Source: Henriciella algicola | Lineage (GTDB): Bacteria; Pseudomonadota; Alphaproteobacteria; Caulobacterales; Hyphomonadaceae | Assembly (NCBI RefSeq): GCF_003576245.1 | Contig: NZ_QWGA01000008.1 | Coordinates: 62,001-126,000, forward strand | Direction: 5' to 3' | DNA: 64,000 nt | In this document: one piece after another, positions 1 through 7,733 of the stretch | How the letters are laid out: each line of letters begins with the position of its first letter | Position numbering within the stretch: position 1 is the stretch's first letter | The notes under the pieces: generated by a model | Databases searched by the model: none | Told to the model about the DNA's origin: nothing | Seen by the model: only the letters and a program-made list of their open reading frames with translations | Translations under genes and position numbers: made by a program

Positions 1-1803
1 CACACAGGCACCGGCGCGGCCGGCAACGTCATTGAGGGCTTCGCCATGTTCATCATGGGCGGCAACCTCTTCGTCGGCCTCGTTGTCTTCGGCGTCCTCA
101 TCATCGTGAACTTTATGGTGATCACGAAAGGCGCTGGCCGTATGGCAGAGGTCGGCGCACGCTTCGCCCTCGACGCCATGCCGGGCAAGCAGCTCGCCAT
201 CGACAGCGACCTTGCTGTAGGTGCGATCAGCCATGAAGAAGCGAAGATCCGTCGCCAGAAGGAGCAGGAAGAAGCCTCTTTCCTTGGCTCCCTCGACGGT
301 GTGTCGAAATTCGTGAAGGGCGACGCGGTCGCGGGCCTTCTGATTACGGCGCTCAATCTGCTTGCTGGCATTGGCTTCGGCATCGCCGTGCATGGTCTCA
401 GCGTCACTGAAGCGCTGAACAATTATTCGATCCTCACCGTTGGCGATGGTCTCGTCTCCCAGATCCCGGCCGTGATCATCTCTGTTTCTGCCGCGCTTCT
501 TCTTTCCAAGGGCAAGGATGAGGGCGCGATCGATGTTGCGCTTCTCGCCCAGCTCGGCGCGAACGCGTCGGTTCTCTATATCGTCGCGGGGCTGCTTGGC
601 GTTTTCGCCCTCATGCCGGGCCTGCCTTTCCTGCCATTCATCGCAGCGGCCGCCGTCTTCGGCACCTCGGCCTACTTCATCCAGCAGCACGAAAAGCGTA
701 AGGAAGCTGAGAAGGCGCAGGAGAGCGCCTATGATGCGCCGGAGCCTGTCGTAATTGGCGACAGCATCCATTCGGACGAGATCCACCTCGAGGTCGCGCC
801 AGACCTCGTCGCGCTCGTGCTTCAGGGCGCTGACGGGTTCGAGAACCGCGTCGACAAGATCCGCCGCTATATCGCCGAGGAGTATGGCTTCGTCCTTCCG
901 TCGATCCGGATGACGGACAATCCGACGCTGGCCAAGAATTCCTACCGTGTCCGCATTCAGGGCGTGAAGGTGGATGGCGGCACGCTGCGTCCCGGCAATG
1001 TGCTTGCGCTTATGGAAGACAAGCAGCTGCCACATCTTCAGGGCGAGCGCGTGAAAGAGCCCGTCTATCAGGCTTCTGCCCGTTGGCTGCCATCCGGCAA
1101 GAGCGCAGAGCTCGCCGCTGCTGGCGTTCCGGCGATCGAGGCGACAGAAGTGCTCGCCACGCACATGCTGGAAATCATCCAGAACAATTTCTCGCTGATC
1201 TTCTCGCGTCTTGTCATGATGGACACGCTGGACGCGTTGACCCGCCTCACCGACGCAGAGCGCGCGGCCGCCAACAAGCGTTTCCTCGACGAGTACATCC
1301 CGGGCAAGGTCACGCCAGAACTGCTGCTCGCCGTGCTGCGCCTCCTCCTCGAAGAGCGAGTCTCTATCCGCAACATGTTCCTCATCATCGAGACGGTCGG
1401 CGAAGCCAAAGCCCGCACGTCCAGCCCGCCGCAGCTCGCAGAGCTGGTGCGCCAGCGTCTCGGCTTCCAGATCGTGGACCGCCTGCAGGACGGCGATGGT
1501 CGCCTGCCGCTGCTTCAGCTCGGCCCGACCTGGGAAGAACAGTTCTCCGCCCACGAGATTACCAAGGAAGACGGCGCATCTGACATCGCCCTCCCGCCGG
1601 ATATCTTTGGCGACCTCACCACCTCGATCCAGAAGAAGCTGAACGAGTACGCCCAGAAGGGCGTCACGCCTTCGATTGCGACGACATCCCGTCGCCGCCG
1701 CTTCATCCATACGGTCCTGTCGAGCAAAGGCATCCGCAACTCTGTCCTCGCCTATGAGGAGATCGGGTCGAGGAGCAAACCCTACATCGTCGGGGTCGTT
1801 TAG
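1..1803 (+). CDS. flhA: Flagellar export protein FlhA, 5'-truncated by window edge
   Basis: FlhA is the largest inner-membrane component of the flagellar type III export gate; its cytoplasmic C-domain docks export chaperones and substrates. The reading frame is open from base 1, so about 600 residues are present of a family length near 700; roughly the first 100 residues lie outside the window. The conserved stretch VITKGAGRMAEVGARF is near visible residue 40, followed by the last membrane helices and the long soluble C-domain. The stop TAG at 1801-1803 overlaps the GTG start of fliR (TAGTG), which implies translational coupling. An internal ATG at 46 is not the true start, because homology continues upstream of it. 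Confidence 0.96.
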   Translation, partial: HTGTGAAGNVIEGFAMFIMGGNLFVGLVVFGVLIIVNFMVITKGAGRMAEVGARFALDAMPGKQLAIDSDLAVGAISHEEAKIRRQKEQEEASFLGSLDGVSKFVKGDAVAGLLITALNLLAGIGFGIAVHGLSVTEALNNYSILTVGDGLVSQIPAVIISVSAALLLSKGKDEGAIDVALLAQLGANASVLYIVAGLLGVFALMPGLPFLPFIAAAAVFGTSAYFIQQHEKRKEAEKAQESAYDAPEPVVIGDSIHSDEIHLEVAPDLVALVLQGADGFENRVDKIRRYIAEEYGFVLPSIRMTDNPTLAKNSYRVRIQGVKVDGGTLRPGNVLALMEDKQLPHLQGERVKEPVYQASARWLPSGKSAELAAAGVPAIEATEVLATHMLEIIQNNFSLIFSRLVMMDTLDALTRLTDAERAAANKRFLDEYIPGKVTPELLLAVLRLLLEERVSIRNMFLIIETVGEAKARTSSPPQLAELVRQRLGFQIVDRLQDGDGRLPLLQLGPTWEEQFSAHEITKEDGASDIALPPDIFGDLTTSIQKKLNEYAQKGVTPSIATTSRRRRFIHTVLSSKGIRNSVLAYEEIGSRSKPYIVGVV

Positions 1804-2558
1804 TGCCCGATACGCTGCTCGCATCTGGACAGGCCGTCTACTGGATTGGCGCTGTGATGCTGATCATGGCGCGGGTGGGGTTCATCATCTACTTCATGCC
1901 AGGCGTTGGCGAGCAGGCCGTGCCGGTTCGCGTGCGGGCGATGATCATCCTTGTCTTCGCCATCTCACTGGCCGCGAGCGGCGTGGTGGAGCTTCCGGTC
2001 CTTTCAGGCCTCGGTGAGTTCTTCCGCTACCTCGCGCTGGAAGCGACGATCGGGCTTTTCTTTGGCCTTCTCCTGCGGCTTGCAATCTGGATGCTGTCGA
2101 TCACCGGCACGATCATCGCGCAGGTCATCGGGCTTGCGCAGATGCTGGGTATCGCACTGGAGACCGAAGCTCAAACCATCACGGCGAACGCACTCGCCAT
2201 GGCGGGCGCGGCCCTACTGCTCAGCATGGACTATCATGTCACTGTCTTCGCGCGGGTAGTGACGCTGTACGGCGACATTCCAGCTGGTGCGCTGGGGCTG
2301 ATCGACCCGATGTTCTTCGTTATGCGCGGCTTCGAAGCGTTTGGCATCGCCATCATGCTCGCCTGGCCATTCGTCGCGGTGAACCTGCTCTACAACATTT
2401 GCCTTGGCTTCATAAACAAGGCGCTTCCATCGCTCATGGTGGCCTTTGTCGGCGCACCATTCATGATTGGCGCTGGCATCATGCTGCTCGCCTTCTCAAT
2501 CACAACAATGCTGCTGGTATGGGGCGACCGCGTCCCGTCCATCATCGGCTGGCTATAG
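1803..2558 (+). CDS. fliR: Flagellar biosynthesis protein FliR
   Basis: FliR is an integral membrane protein of the flagellar export gate; with FliP and FliQ it forms the export channel. The 251-residue length is normal for the family. The sequence is almost entirely hydrophobic helices and carries a family-like stretch, IAQVIGLAQMLGIALE, near residue 100. The start is GTG at 1803 and overlaps the flhA stop by one base. fliQ is not adjacent here. flhB follows after 12 bases, so flhA-fliR-flhB is one transcription unit. Confidence 0.95.
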   Translation: MPDTLLASGQAVYWIGAVMLIMARVGFIIYFMPGVGEQAVPVRVRAMIILVFAISLAASGVVELPVLSGLGEFFRYLALEATIGLFFGLLLRLAIWMLSITGTIIAQVIGLAQMLGIALETEAQTITANALAMAGAALLLSMDYHVTVFARVVTLYGDIPAGALGLIDPMFFVMRGFEAFGIAIMLAWPFVAVNLLYNICLGFINKALPSLMVAFVGAPFMIGAGIMLLAFSITTMLLVWGDRVPSIIGWL

Positions 2559-2570
2559 GGGGACTGCCGG

Positions 2571-3647
2571 ATGGCTGAAGACCAGAATAGCGGTGGCGGC
2601 GAGAAGGAATTCGAGGCCACAGAGCAGAAGAAACGCCAGGCCCGAAAAGAAGGTAATGTCGCCCAGTCCAAAGAGGCGACCAGTTTCTCTCTCATGCTGG
2701 GCATGGTCATCGCGTCTGCCGTGTTCGGCACCGTGCTTGCTGGCGGCATCTTCAATGACTTCTCGGCCATGTTCTATCATGCCGACAGCTATGCGCAGGA
2801 CATCTTCGCCGGTACGGGCGCGCAGTCGCGCCGCTGGCTGACCAGCGTTCTCATGCAGATCCTGCCGCTCTTCGGCATCCTGGTCGTGCTGGTGCTGGCA
2901 ACCGTCATCGTTCAGGGCGCTGTGGCCTTCTCGACCAAGTCGATCAAGCCGGACATGAACAAGCTCAACCCGGCTGAGAACCTCAAGAAGAAGTACGGTC
3001 CGAAAGGCCTGATCGACTTCGGCAAGGACACCGCGAAGATGCTGTTTGCGGGTCTTCTGGCCTCTCTGTTTCTCTATCACTTCGTCGAAAACTATTACGC
3101 CAGTAGCGCGGTCCAGCTGTCGCAATTTTTTCAGTTCACCTTCAGCCAGGTGACGGCGATCATCATTATCTTCTGTGTCTTCCAGTTCGCGCTCGGCGGC
3201 GCCGACTTCTTCATCCAGCGCCAGCTTCACGCCAACAAGCTGAAGATGACCCGCCAGGAACTGAAGGACGAAATGAAGCGCAGCGAAGGCGACCCGCACC
3301 TGAAGCAGCAGCGCCGCGAGAAAGGCCAGAAAATCTCCAAGGGTCAGATGCTGCAGAATGTGAAGGATGCCACGGTCGTTATGGTGAACCCGGAGCACTA
3401 TGCCGTCGCCCTGAAGTGGGAGCCGGACAGTGATCGCGCGCCAATCGTCGTTGCCAAGGGTGTTGACCATATGGCCGCCCGTATCCGTGAGGTGGCGCAC
3501 GCCCATGACGTGCCGATCTACCGCGACCCGCCAGCGACGCGCTCCATCTACCGCCTCGTGGAGATCGACGAGGAAATCCACACTGAGCACTTCGCTGCTG
3601 TGGCCGCGGCCATCAGCTTCGTCGATCGCCTGCGTCAGCATCTCTAG
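2571..3647 (+). CDS. flhB: Flagellar export switch protein FlhB
   Basis: FlhB is the export-gate protein that switches substrate specificity from rod/hook to filament proteins. It has 358 residues: a charged N-terminus starting MAEDQNSGGGEKE, four hydrophobic helices (about residues 35-210), a charged linker and the cytoplasmic autocleavage domain. The family cleavage motif NPTH appears here as N273-P274-E275-H276, keeping the scissile Asn-Pro and the His but replacing Thr by Glu. The start follows a GGGGGA ribosome-binding site in the intergenic region after fliR. Confidence 0.96.
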   Translation: MAEDQNSGGGEKEFEATEQKKRQARKEGNVAQSKEATSFSLMLGMVIASAVFGTVLAGGIFNDFSAMFYHADSYAQDIFAGTGAQSRRWLTSVLMQILPLFGILVVLVLATVIVQGAVAFSTKSIKPDMNKLNPAENLKKKYGPKGLIDFGKDTAKMLFAGLLASLFLYHFVENYYASSAVQLSQFFQFTFSQVTAIIIIFCVFQFALGGADFFIQRQLHANKLKMTRQELKDEMKRSEGDPHLKQQRREKGQKISKGQMLQNVKDATVVMVNPEHYAVALKWEPDSDRAPIVVAKGVDHMAARIREVAHAHDVPIYRDPPATRSIYRLVEIDEEIHTEHFAAVAAAISFVDRLRQHL

Positions 3648-3659
3648 GGAAGGGGCGCG

Positions 3660-4007
3660 ATGAAACCGATGAAGAAGAAAACGGCGGCGGACTTGAAGAA
3701 ACTTGTCGGGCTAAAGCGCCAGCGGGCCGAACAGGACATGGCCGAAGCGCAATTCGCGCTGGAGCGTGCGCAGACCGACCTTGCCGCCATGCGCGCCGCG
3801 CTGCAGGCACCAGCGGAGCCGATGGATTTTGCCGCGGTCAGCCTGGCGGAGCGGAATGGAAGTTCGCGCCGGCTTGTCGAACAGCTTCGCGCACAGGAAG
3901 CGCTTGTCGCAGAGCGCCGCACCGCGCTCGCCGAAGCCACGGACCGCCTGCGCCTCGCCTTCGGCTCGCAGCAGGTTCTTGAACGATCCCTGCGCCAGGG
4001 CGGTTAG
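3660..4007 (+). CDS. FliJ-like coiled-coil protein (putative)
   Basis: This 115-residue protein is highly charged and predicted almost wholly alpha-helical, with Lys-rich N-terminus (MKPMKKKTAADLKKL) and heptad-like Glu/Arg/Gln/Leu runs throughout. It has no signal peptide or membrane segment. It starts 12 bases after flhB behind the GGAAGGGG run and so is probably the last gene of the flagellar export operon. Size, helical character and position fit a FliJ/YscO-type export-ATPase stalk protein, but the sequence has no diagnostic motif I can point to. An alternative start is ATG at 3669. Confidence 0.6.
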   Translation: MKPMKKKTAADLKKLVGLKRQRAEQDMAEAQFALERAQTDLAAMRAALQAPAEPMDFAAVSLAERNGSSRRLVEQLRAQEALVAERRTALAEATDRLRLAFGSQQVLERSLRQGG

Positions 4008-4025
4008 GCGCGATACACATGGCTT

Positions 4026-4069
4026 GCCTTTCGTCGCATGGACAATCATGTCACGGCATGATGAAAGGC
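4026..4069. other. Two-part stem-loop after the flagellar operon
   Basis: Outer arms GCCTTTC (4026-4032) and GAAAGGC (4063-4069) enclose inner arms ATCATG (4045-4050) and CATGAT (4057-4062). There is no T-run, so it is not a canonical terminator. It may mark the end of the flagellar transcript or act in the leader of the next gene. Function unproven. Confidence 0.3.
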
Positions 4070-4112
4070 GCAGATCATTTCAAACAGGCTGCGGAATAGA
4101 GGTTCAGCGCTC

Positions 4113-5117
4113 ATGTCGACAGGTCTTGTTACTCTTTTTGGTGGCTCCGGCTTTATCGGTCACTATGCGGCCCGCGCCCTTGTCGAGGCAGGCTACCGCG
4201 TCCGCATCGCGGTGCGCCGTCCGCACCTTGCCGGCGATGTCCGTCTCGCAGGCCCTCCAGGCTGGGTCGACATTGCGCAGGCGAACGTCCGCAACCGTCT
4301 CTCGGTCGAGCGCGCCATCGAAGGCGCCGACGCGGTCGTAAACCTTGTCGGTATCCTTTATGAGAAAGGCCGTCAGAGCTTTGAGTCCGCCCAGCTTGGC
4401 GGTGCACAGACAGTAGCTGAGTGCGCAGCGGCCGCAGGCATCAAGCGCTTCGTCCAGATTTCGGCGATTGGCGCGGATGAGGATTCAGAGTCGGATTATG
4501 CTCGCACCAAGGCACTGGCCGAACAGGCCGTGCGTGACGCGATCCCCGAAGCTGTGATCCTGCGCCCGTCCATCGTGTTCGGGCCGGAAGACGACTTCTT
4601 CAACAAGTTCGCAGGCATGGCAGCCCATCCGGTATCGAACGTTGCGCCTTTCCTGCCGGCCATCGGCGGCGGGAAAACGAAGCTCCAGCCGGTCTATGCG
4701 GGCGATGTCGCCGAAGCTATCGCGGCCGCCGTGAGCCGCGACGATGTTCAGGGCAAGACCTTTGAGCTCGGCGGCCCGCGCACCTATACTTTCAATGAGC
4801 TTTACGAATTCATCGGCGAGACGATCGACCGAAAGCGGTATGCGCTGCCGCTGCCATACTTCGTCGCCAAGCCGATGGGCCTGACCTTTGGCGCGATCTG
4901 GAAGATCCCGTTCCTGCCGCTTCACACTGTTCTCGGCCCGCCGCCGATTACGGGTGACCAGGTCGATATGCTGAAGACAGACAATGTCGTCGCAGACGAT
5001 GCACTGACGCTGAAAGACCTCGGCGTTCAGGACATTGAAAGCATCGAAGCCATCGTGCCGACCTATCTGTGGCGCTACCGTGCCTATGGTGAATTCCACC
5101 AGAAGGGCGAAGCGTAA
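4113..5117 (+). CDS. NAD(P)-binding complex I NDUFA9-family protein
   Basis: This is an atypical short-chain dehydrogenase of the NDUFA9 (complex I 39-kDa subunit-like) family. The Rossmann nucleotide-binding motif GGSGFIG lies at residues 10-16. NLVGILYEKG and a Y-x3-K pair (YARTK) follow in the expected order, then a C-terminal substrate-domain-like half. The length of 334 is typical. In alphaproteobacteria such proteins are annotated as possible complex I assembly/stability factors or quinone-related reductases; the substrate is unknown. The gene converges with uppP, 32 bases away, an arrangement seen in related genomes. Confidence 0.88.
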   Translation: MSTGLVTLFGGSGFIGHYAARALVEAGYRVRIAVRRPHLAGDVRLAGPPGWVDIAQANVRNRLSVERAIEGADAVVNLVGILYEKGRQSFESAQLGGAQTVAECAAAAGIKRFVQISAIGADEDSESDYARTKALAEQAVRDAIPEAVILRPSIVFGPEDDFFNKFAGMAAHPVSNVAPFLPAIGGGKTKLQPVYAGDVAEAIAAAVSRDDVQGKTFELGGPRTYTFNELYEFIGETIDRKRYALPLPYFVAKPMGLTFGAIWKIPFLPLHTVLGPPPITGDQVDMLKTDNVVADDALTLKDLGVQDIESIEAIVPTYLWRYRAYGEFHQKGEA

Positions 5118-5149
5118 GCCTCGCCGTCAACTTGGTCGGTAGCTCTGAA

Positions 5150-5986
5150 TCAGAGGCCGATGAGCGGGATCGCTGCCAGAATGGCGATGCCGAGCAGCAC
5201 GCGGTAGATCACGAAGGGCAGGAAGCTCATCCGGTTGAGGAGCGCCATCAGCGCCCAGATGGACGCAAAAGCCGTCACGAAGCTGAGGCCTGCCACGATC
5301 AGGCCATCAGACAGCGGCACTGTGACTTCGCCTGCATCGGCGGTGGCGAGCTTGAGACAGGCATAGCTACCGGCGATCAGAAGCACCGGCGCACCGCACA
5401 GCATGCCAAAGCGAGCTGCTTCCGTCCGCGACAGGCCGAGGGCGCGCGCCGCTGTCATCGTGACGCCTGAGCGGCTGACACCCGGGATCATGGCAAGTGC
5501 CTGCGCAAGACCGATCAGAATGCCGTCACGAAGCGTCATGTCGGCTTCGGTGCGGTAACGCGGGCCTTTCACGTCTGCCCACCAGAGAAGCAGGCCGAAG
5601 ACAATCGTCGTACCGGCAATCACATAGGCGCTGCGCAAGACGTCGAGGCCGGGGACAAGCTCATGGGCCAGTCCGGCCAGCAGAGCAGGCGGCGTTGCCA
5701 CGAGGATAAGGAGGGCAAGTTTACCGCCATCCGTCAGGCGGCCATTGTCCCGGCCGATTCCGACGAGTTCGAAACTGCCCTTCACGACGCGGCCGGTATC
5801 TCTCCAGAAAAAAGCAAACAGCGCGAATAGCGTGCCAAGGTGCGCCATGGCGTTCACCATCAGCTCGTCTTCGCCTGAGACGCCGAAGATGTTTGCTGTC
5901 AGCAGGACATGCGCAGACGAAGAGATCGGAAGCCATTCCGATATGCCCTGCACGATAGAAATGATGACAAGCTGGAGAAGCGACAT
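5150..5986 (-). CDS. uppP: Undecaprenyl-diphosphatase UppP (BacA)
   Basis: UppP dephosphorylates undecaprenyl pyrophosphate in the membrane, recycling the lipid carrier for peptidoglycan and other cell-wall polymers; overexpression gives bacitracin resistance. Both family signatures are present: QGISEWLPISSSAH near the N-terminus, and PGVSRSGVTMTAARALGLSR around residues 160-185. The rest is hydrophobic helices. I chose ATG 5986 (278 residues, MSLLQLVIISIVQG), because the 46 extra residues of the longer open frame are not membrane-like and run through the promoter palindrome. Confidence 0.95.
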   Translation of the reverse strand: MSLLQLVIISIVQGISEWLPISSSAHVLLTANIFGVSGEDELMVNAMAHLGTLFALFAFFWRDTGRVVKGSFELVGIGRDNGRLTDGGKLALLILVATPPALLAGLAHELVPGLDVLRSAYVIAGTTIVFGLLLWWADVKGPRYRTEADMTLRDGILIGLAQALAMIPGVSRSGVTMTAARALGLSRTEAARFGMLCGAPVLLIAGSYACLKLATADAGEVTVPLSDGLIVAGLSFVTAFASIWALMALLNRMSFLPFVIYRVLLGIAILAAIPLIGL

Positions 5987-6228
5987 AGTTCTAGTCCCGG
6001 CGGTCTGTTGGACGCTCAAACCTATGTCACGCTTCGGTCGCGAAAGCACCCGCGCAAAATGTATATCGTCATGATATGTGTTAAATTTGCCAAACTCGGA
6101 GTTTGGCGCTATATTGATGATCAAATCAAATAATAGATATCACCACGATATACGGTGAATGAATCTGCCTTGCAAAGCTGCTGAAAAGCGCCGATAGGGC
6201 ACAAACTTGCACGAAAAGGATGGGCGCT
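5987..6228. promoter_or_regulatory. Divergent uppP/gltD promoter region
   Basis: This 242-bp region between divergent genes is more AT-rich than its surroundings. It holds the perfect palindrome at 6089-6107 and a smaller one (TTGAT-G-ATCAA, 6114-6124). The AAAGGA ribosome-binding site of gltD lies at 6215-6220. I cannot place -35/-10 boxes with confidence. Confidence 0.5.
6089..6107. promoter_or_regulatory. Perfect 9-1-9 palindrome, candidate operator
   Basis: GCCAAACTC (6089-6097), one spacer base, then GAGTTTGGC (6099-6107): a perfect 9-bp inverted repeat. It lies 103 bp upstream of uppP and 122 bp upstream of gltD. The dyad and AT-rich flank suggest a dimeric regulator, plausibly controlling glutamate synthase. 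The regulator is not identifiable from the site alone. Confidence 0.45.
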
Positions 6229-7683
6229 ATGGCCAGCCGCATGCTGAAATTCACGTCGATCAACCCGACAATGCCTGAGAAGCGCGCAGCCGAAGCGCGC
6301 CGCAGCGACTTCCAGGAAATCTATGGCGACTACGCCCAGACGGTTGCCGAAGATCAGGCTGCCCGCTGTTCACAGTGCGGCGTCCCGTTCTGTCAGCAGG
6401 GCTGCCCGCTCTCCAACAACATTCCGGACTGGCTGAAGCTCGCCGCCGAGGACCGGATGGAAGAGGCCTACCAGGTCTCGTCCGCCACCAATAACATGCC
6501 CGAAATCTGCGGACGCATCTGTCCGCAGGATCGCCTCTGCGAAGGTATCTGTACCGTTGAGCAGTCCGGCCACGGCACGGTCACGATTGGCGCGATGGAA
6601 CGCTACATCACCGACAATGCGTGGGAGCAGGGCTATGTCACACCGATCAAACCCCCGCGTGAACGTGAGCAATCCGCCGGTATCATTGGCGCAGGTCCGG
6701 GCGGCCTCGCCGCAGCTGAACAGCTTCGCCGCAAGGGCTATCAGGTCACCGTCTATGACCGCTATGACCGCGGCGGCGGCCTGCTCGTCTATGGCATTCC
6801 GGGCTTCAAGCTCGAGAAGCACATCGTTGAGCGCCGCATCAAACGGCTTGAGGAAAGCGGTGTACGCTTTGAGTTCAACGCCTCAATCGGCGAGACACAC
6901 AAGCTGTCAGACCTTCGCGACGAACATGACACGCTGCTGATCGCGACGGGCGTCTACAAGGCGCGCGACCTGATGGTGCCGGGCGCAGGCTGCGAAGGCG
7001 TCCACAAGGCGCTCGACTTCCTGACCACGTCGAACCGCAAGGGCCTCGGCGATGACGTGCCTGAATTCGAGAACGGCACACTCGACGCAAAAAGCCGCAA
7101 GGTCGTCGTCATTGGCGGCGGCGACACGGCCATGGACTGCGTGCGCACGGCCATCCGTCAGGGCGCGACATCTGTCTCCTGTCTCTACCGCCGTGACCGC
7201 GCCAATATGCCGGGTTCACAGCGCGAAGTCGCAAACGCTGAAGAGGAAGGCGTGGTTTTCGAATGGCTGGCGTCTCCTGAAGCGCTGATCGACGATGAAG
7301 GTGGAAAGCTAAAAGCCGTGCGCGCCGCGCGCATGAAACTCGGTGCGCCAGACCCGTCCGGCCGCCAGTCACCGGAAAAGACCGGTGAGACATTCGATAT
7401 CGAAGCCGACATGGTCATAAAGGCGCTGGGCTTCGATCCTGAGGACCTGCCACAACTCTTCAATGAGCCAGCCCTCACCGTGAACCGGTGGGGTGCCATC
7501 AAGGTTGATTTCGCCACGCTGGAAACGAGCCTTCCGGGTGTGTTCGCCGCGGGCGATATCGTTCGCGGTGCCTCGCTCGTCGTCTGGGCCATCAAGGATG
7601 GACGCGACGCAGCCGAGAGCATGCACAAACGCATGAAACAGATGGCCCGCACAGCCTCCGCTGCCCCCGTCGCCGCTGAATAG
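6229..7683 (+). CDS. gltD: Glutamate synthase small subunit GltD
   Basis: GltD is the NADPH-oxidising beta subunit of glutamate synthase; it passes electrons through FAD and Fe-S clusters to GltB. The N-terminal Fe-S region shows CSQCGVPFCQQGCP and CGRICPQDRLCEGIC. The FAD-binding motif GAGPGGLAAAEQLRR follows near residue 150, and the NADPH-binding GGGDTAMDCVR near residue 295. ATG 6229 (484 residues) is preferred over ATG 6220, because AAAGGA (6215-6220) is 8 bases from 6229 but would overlap the earlier start. gltB follows after 50 bases on the same strand. Confidence 0.96.
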   Translation: MASRMLKFTSINPTMPEKRAAEARRSDFQEIYGDYAQTVAEDQAARCSQCGVPFCQQGCPLSNNIPDWLKLAAEDRMEEAYQVSSATNNMPEICGRICPQDRLCEGICTVEQSGHGTVTIGAMERYITDNAWEQGYVTPIKPPREREQSAGIIGAGPGGLAAAEQLRRKGYQVTVYDRYDRGGGLLVYGIPGFKLEKHIVERRIKRLEESGVRFEFNASIGETHKLSDLRDEHDTLLIATGVYKARDLMVPGAGCEGVHKALDFLTTSNRKGLGDDVPEFENGTLDAKSRKVVVIGGGDTAMDCVRTAIRQGATSVSCLYRRDRANMPGSQREVANAEEEGVVFEWLASPEALIDDEGGKLKAVRAARMKLGAPDPSGRQSPEKTGETFDIEADMVIKALGFDPEDLPQLFNEPALTVNRWGAIKVDFATLETSLPGVFAAGDIVRGASLVVWAIKDGRDAAESMHKRMKQMARTASAAPVAAE

Positions 7684-7733
7684 ACCGGCCTGACCAACAG
7701 CGCTCCAAGACAAACCCTTTCAGGGATACCGAC

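Noticed and set aside
2553-3641. 362-codon minus-strand frame over flhB
   Set aside because: It mirrors flhB almost exactly and has no recognisable domain.
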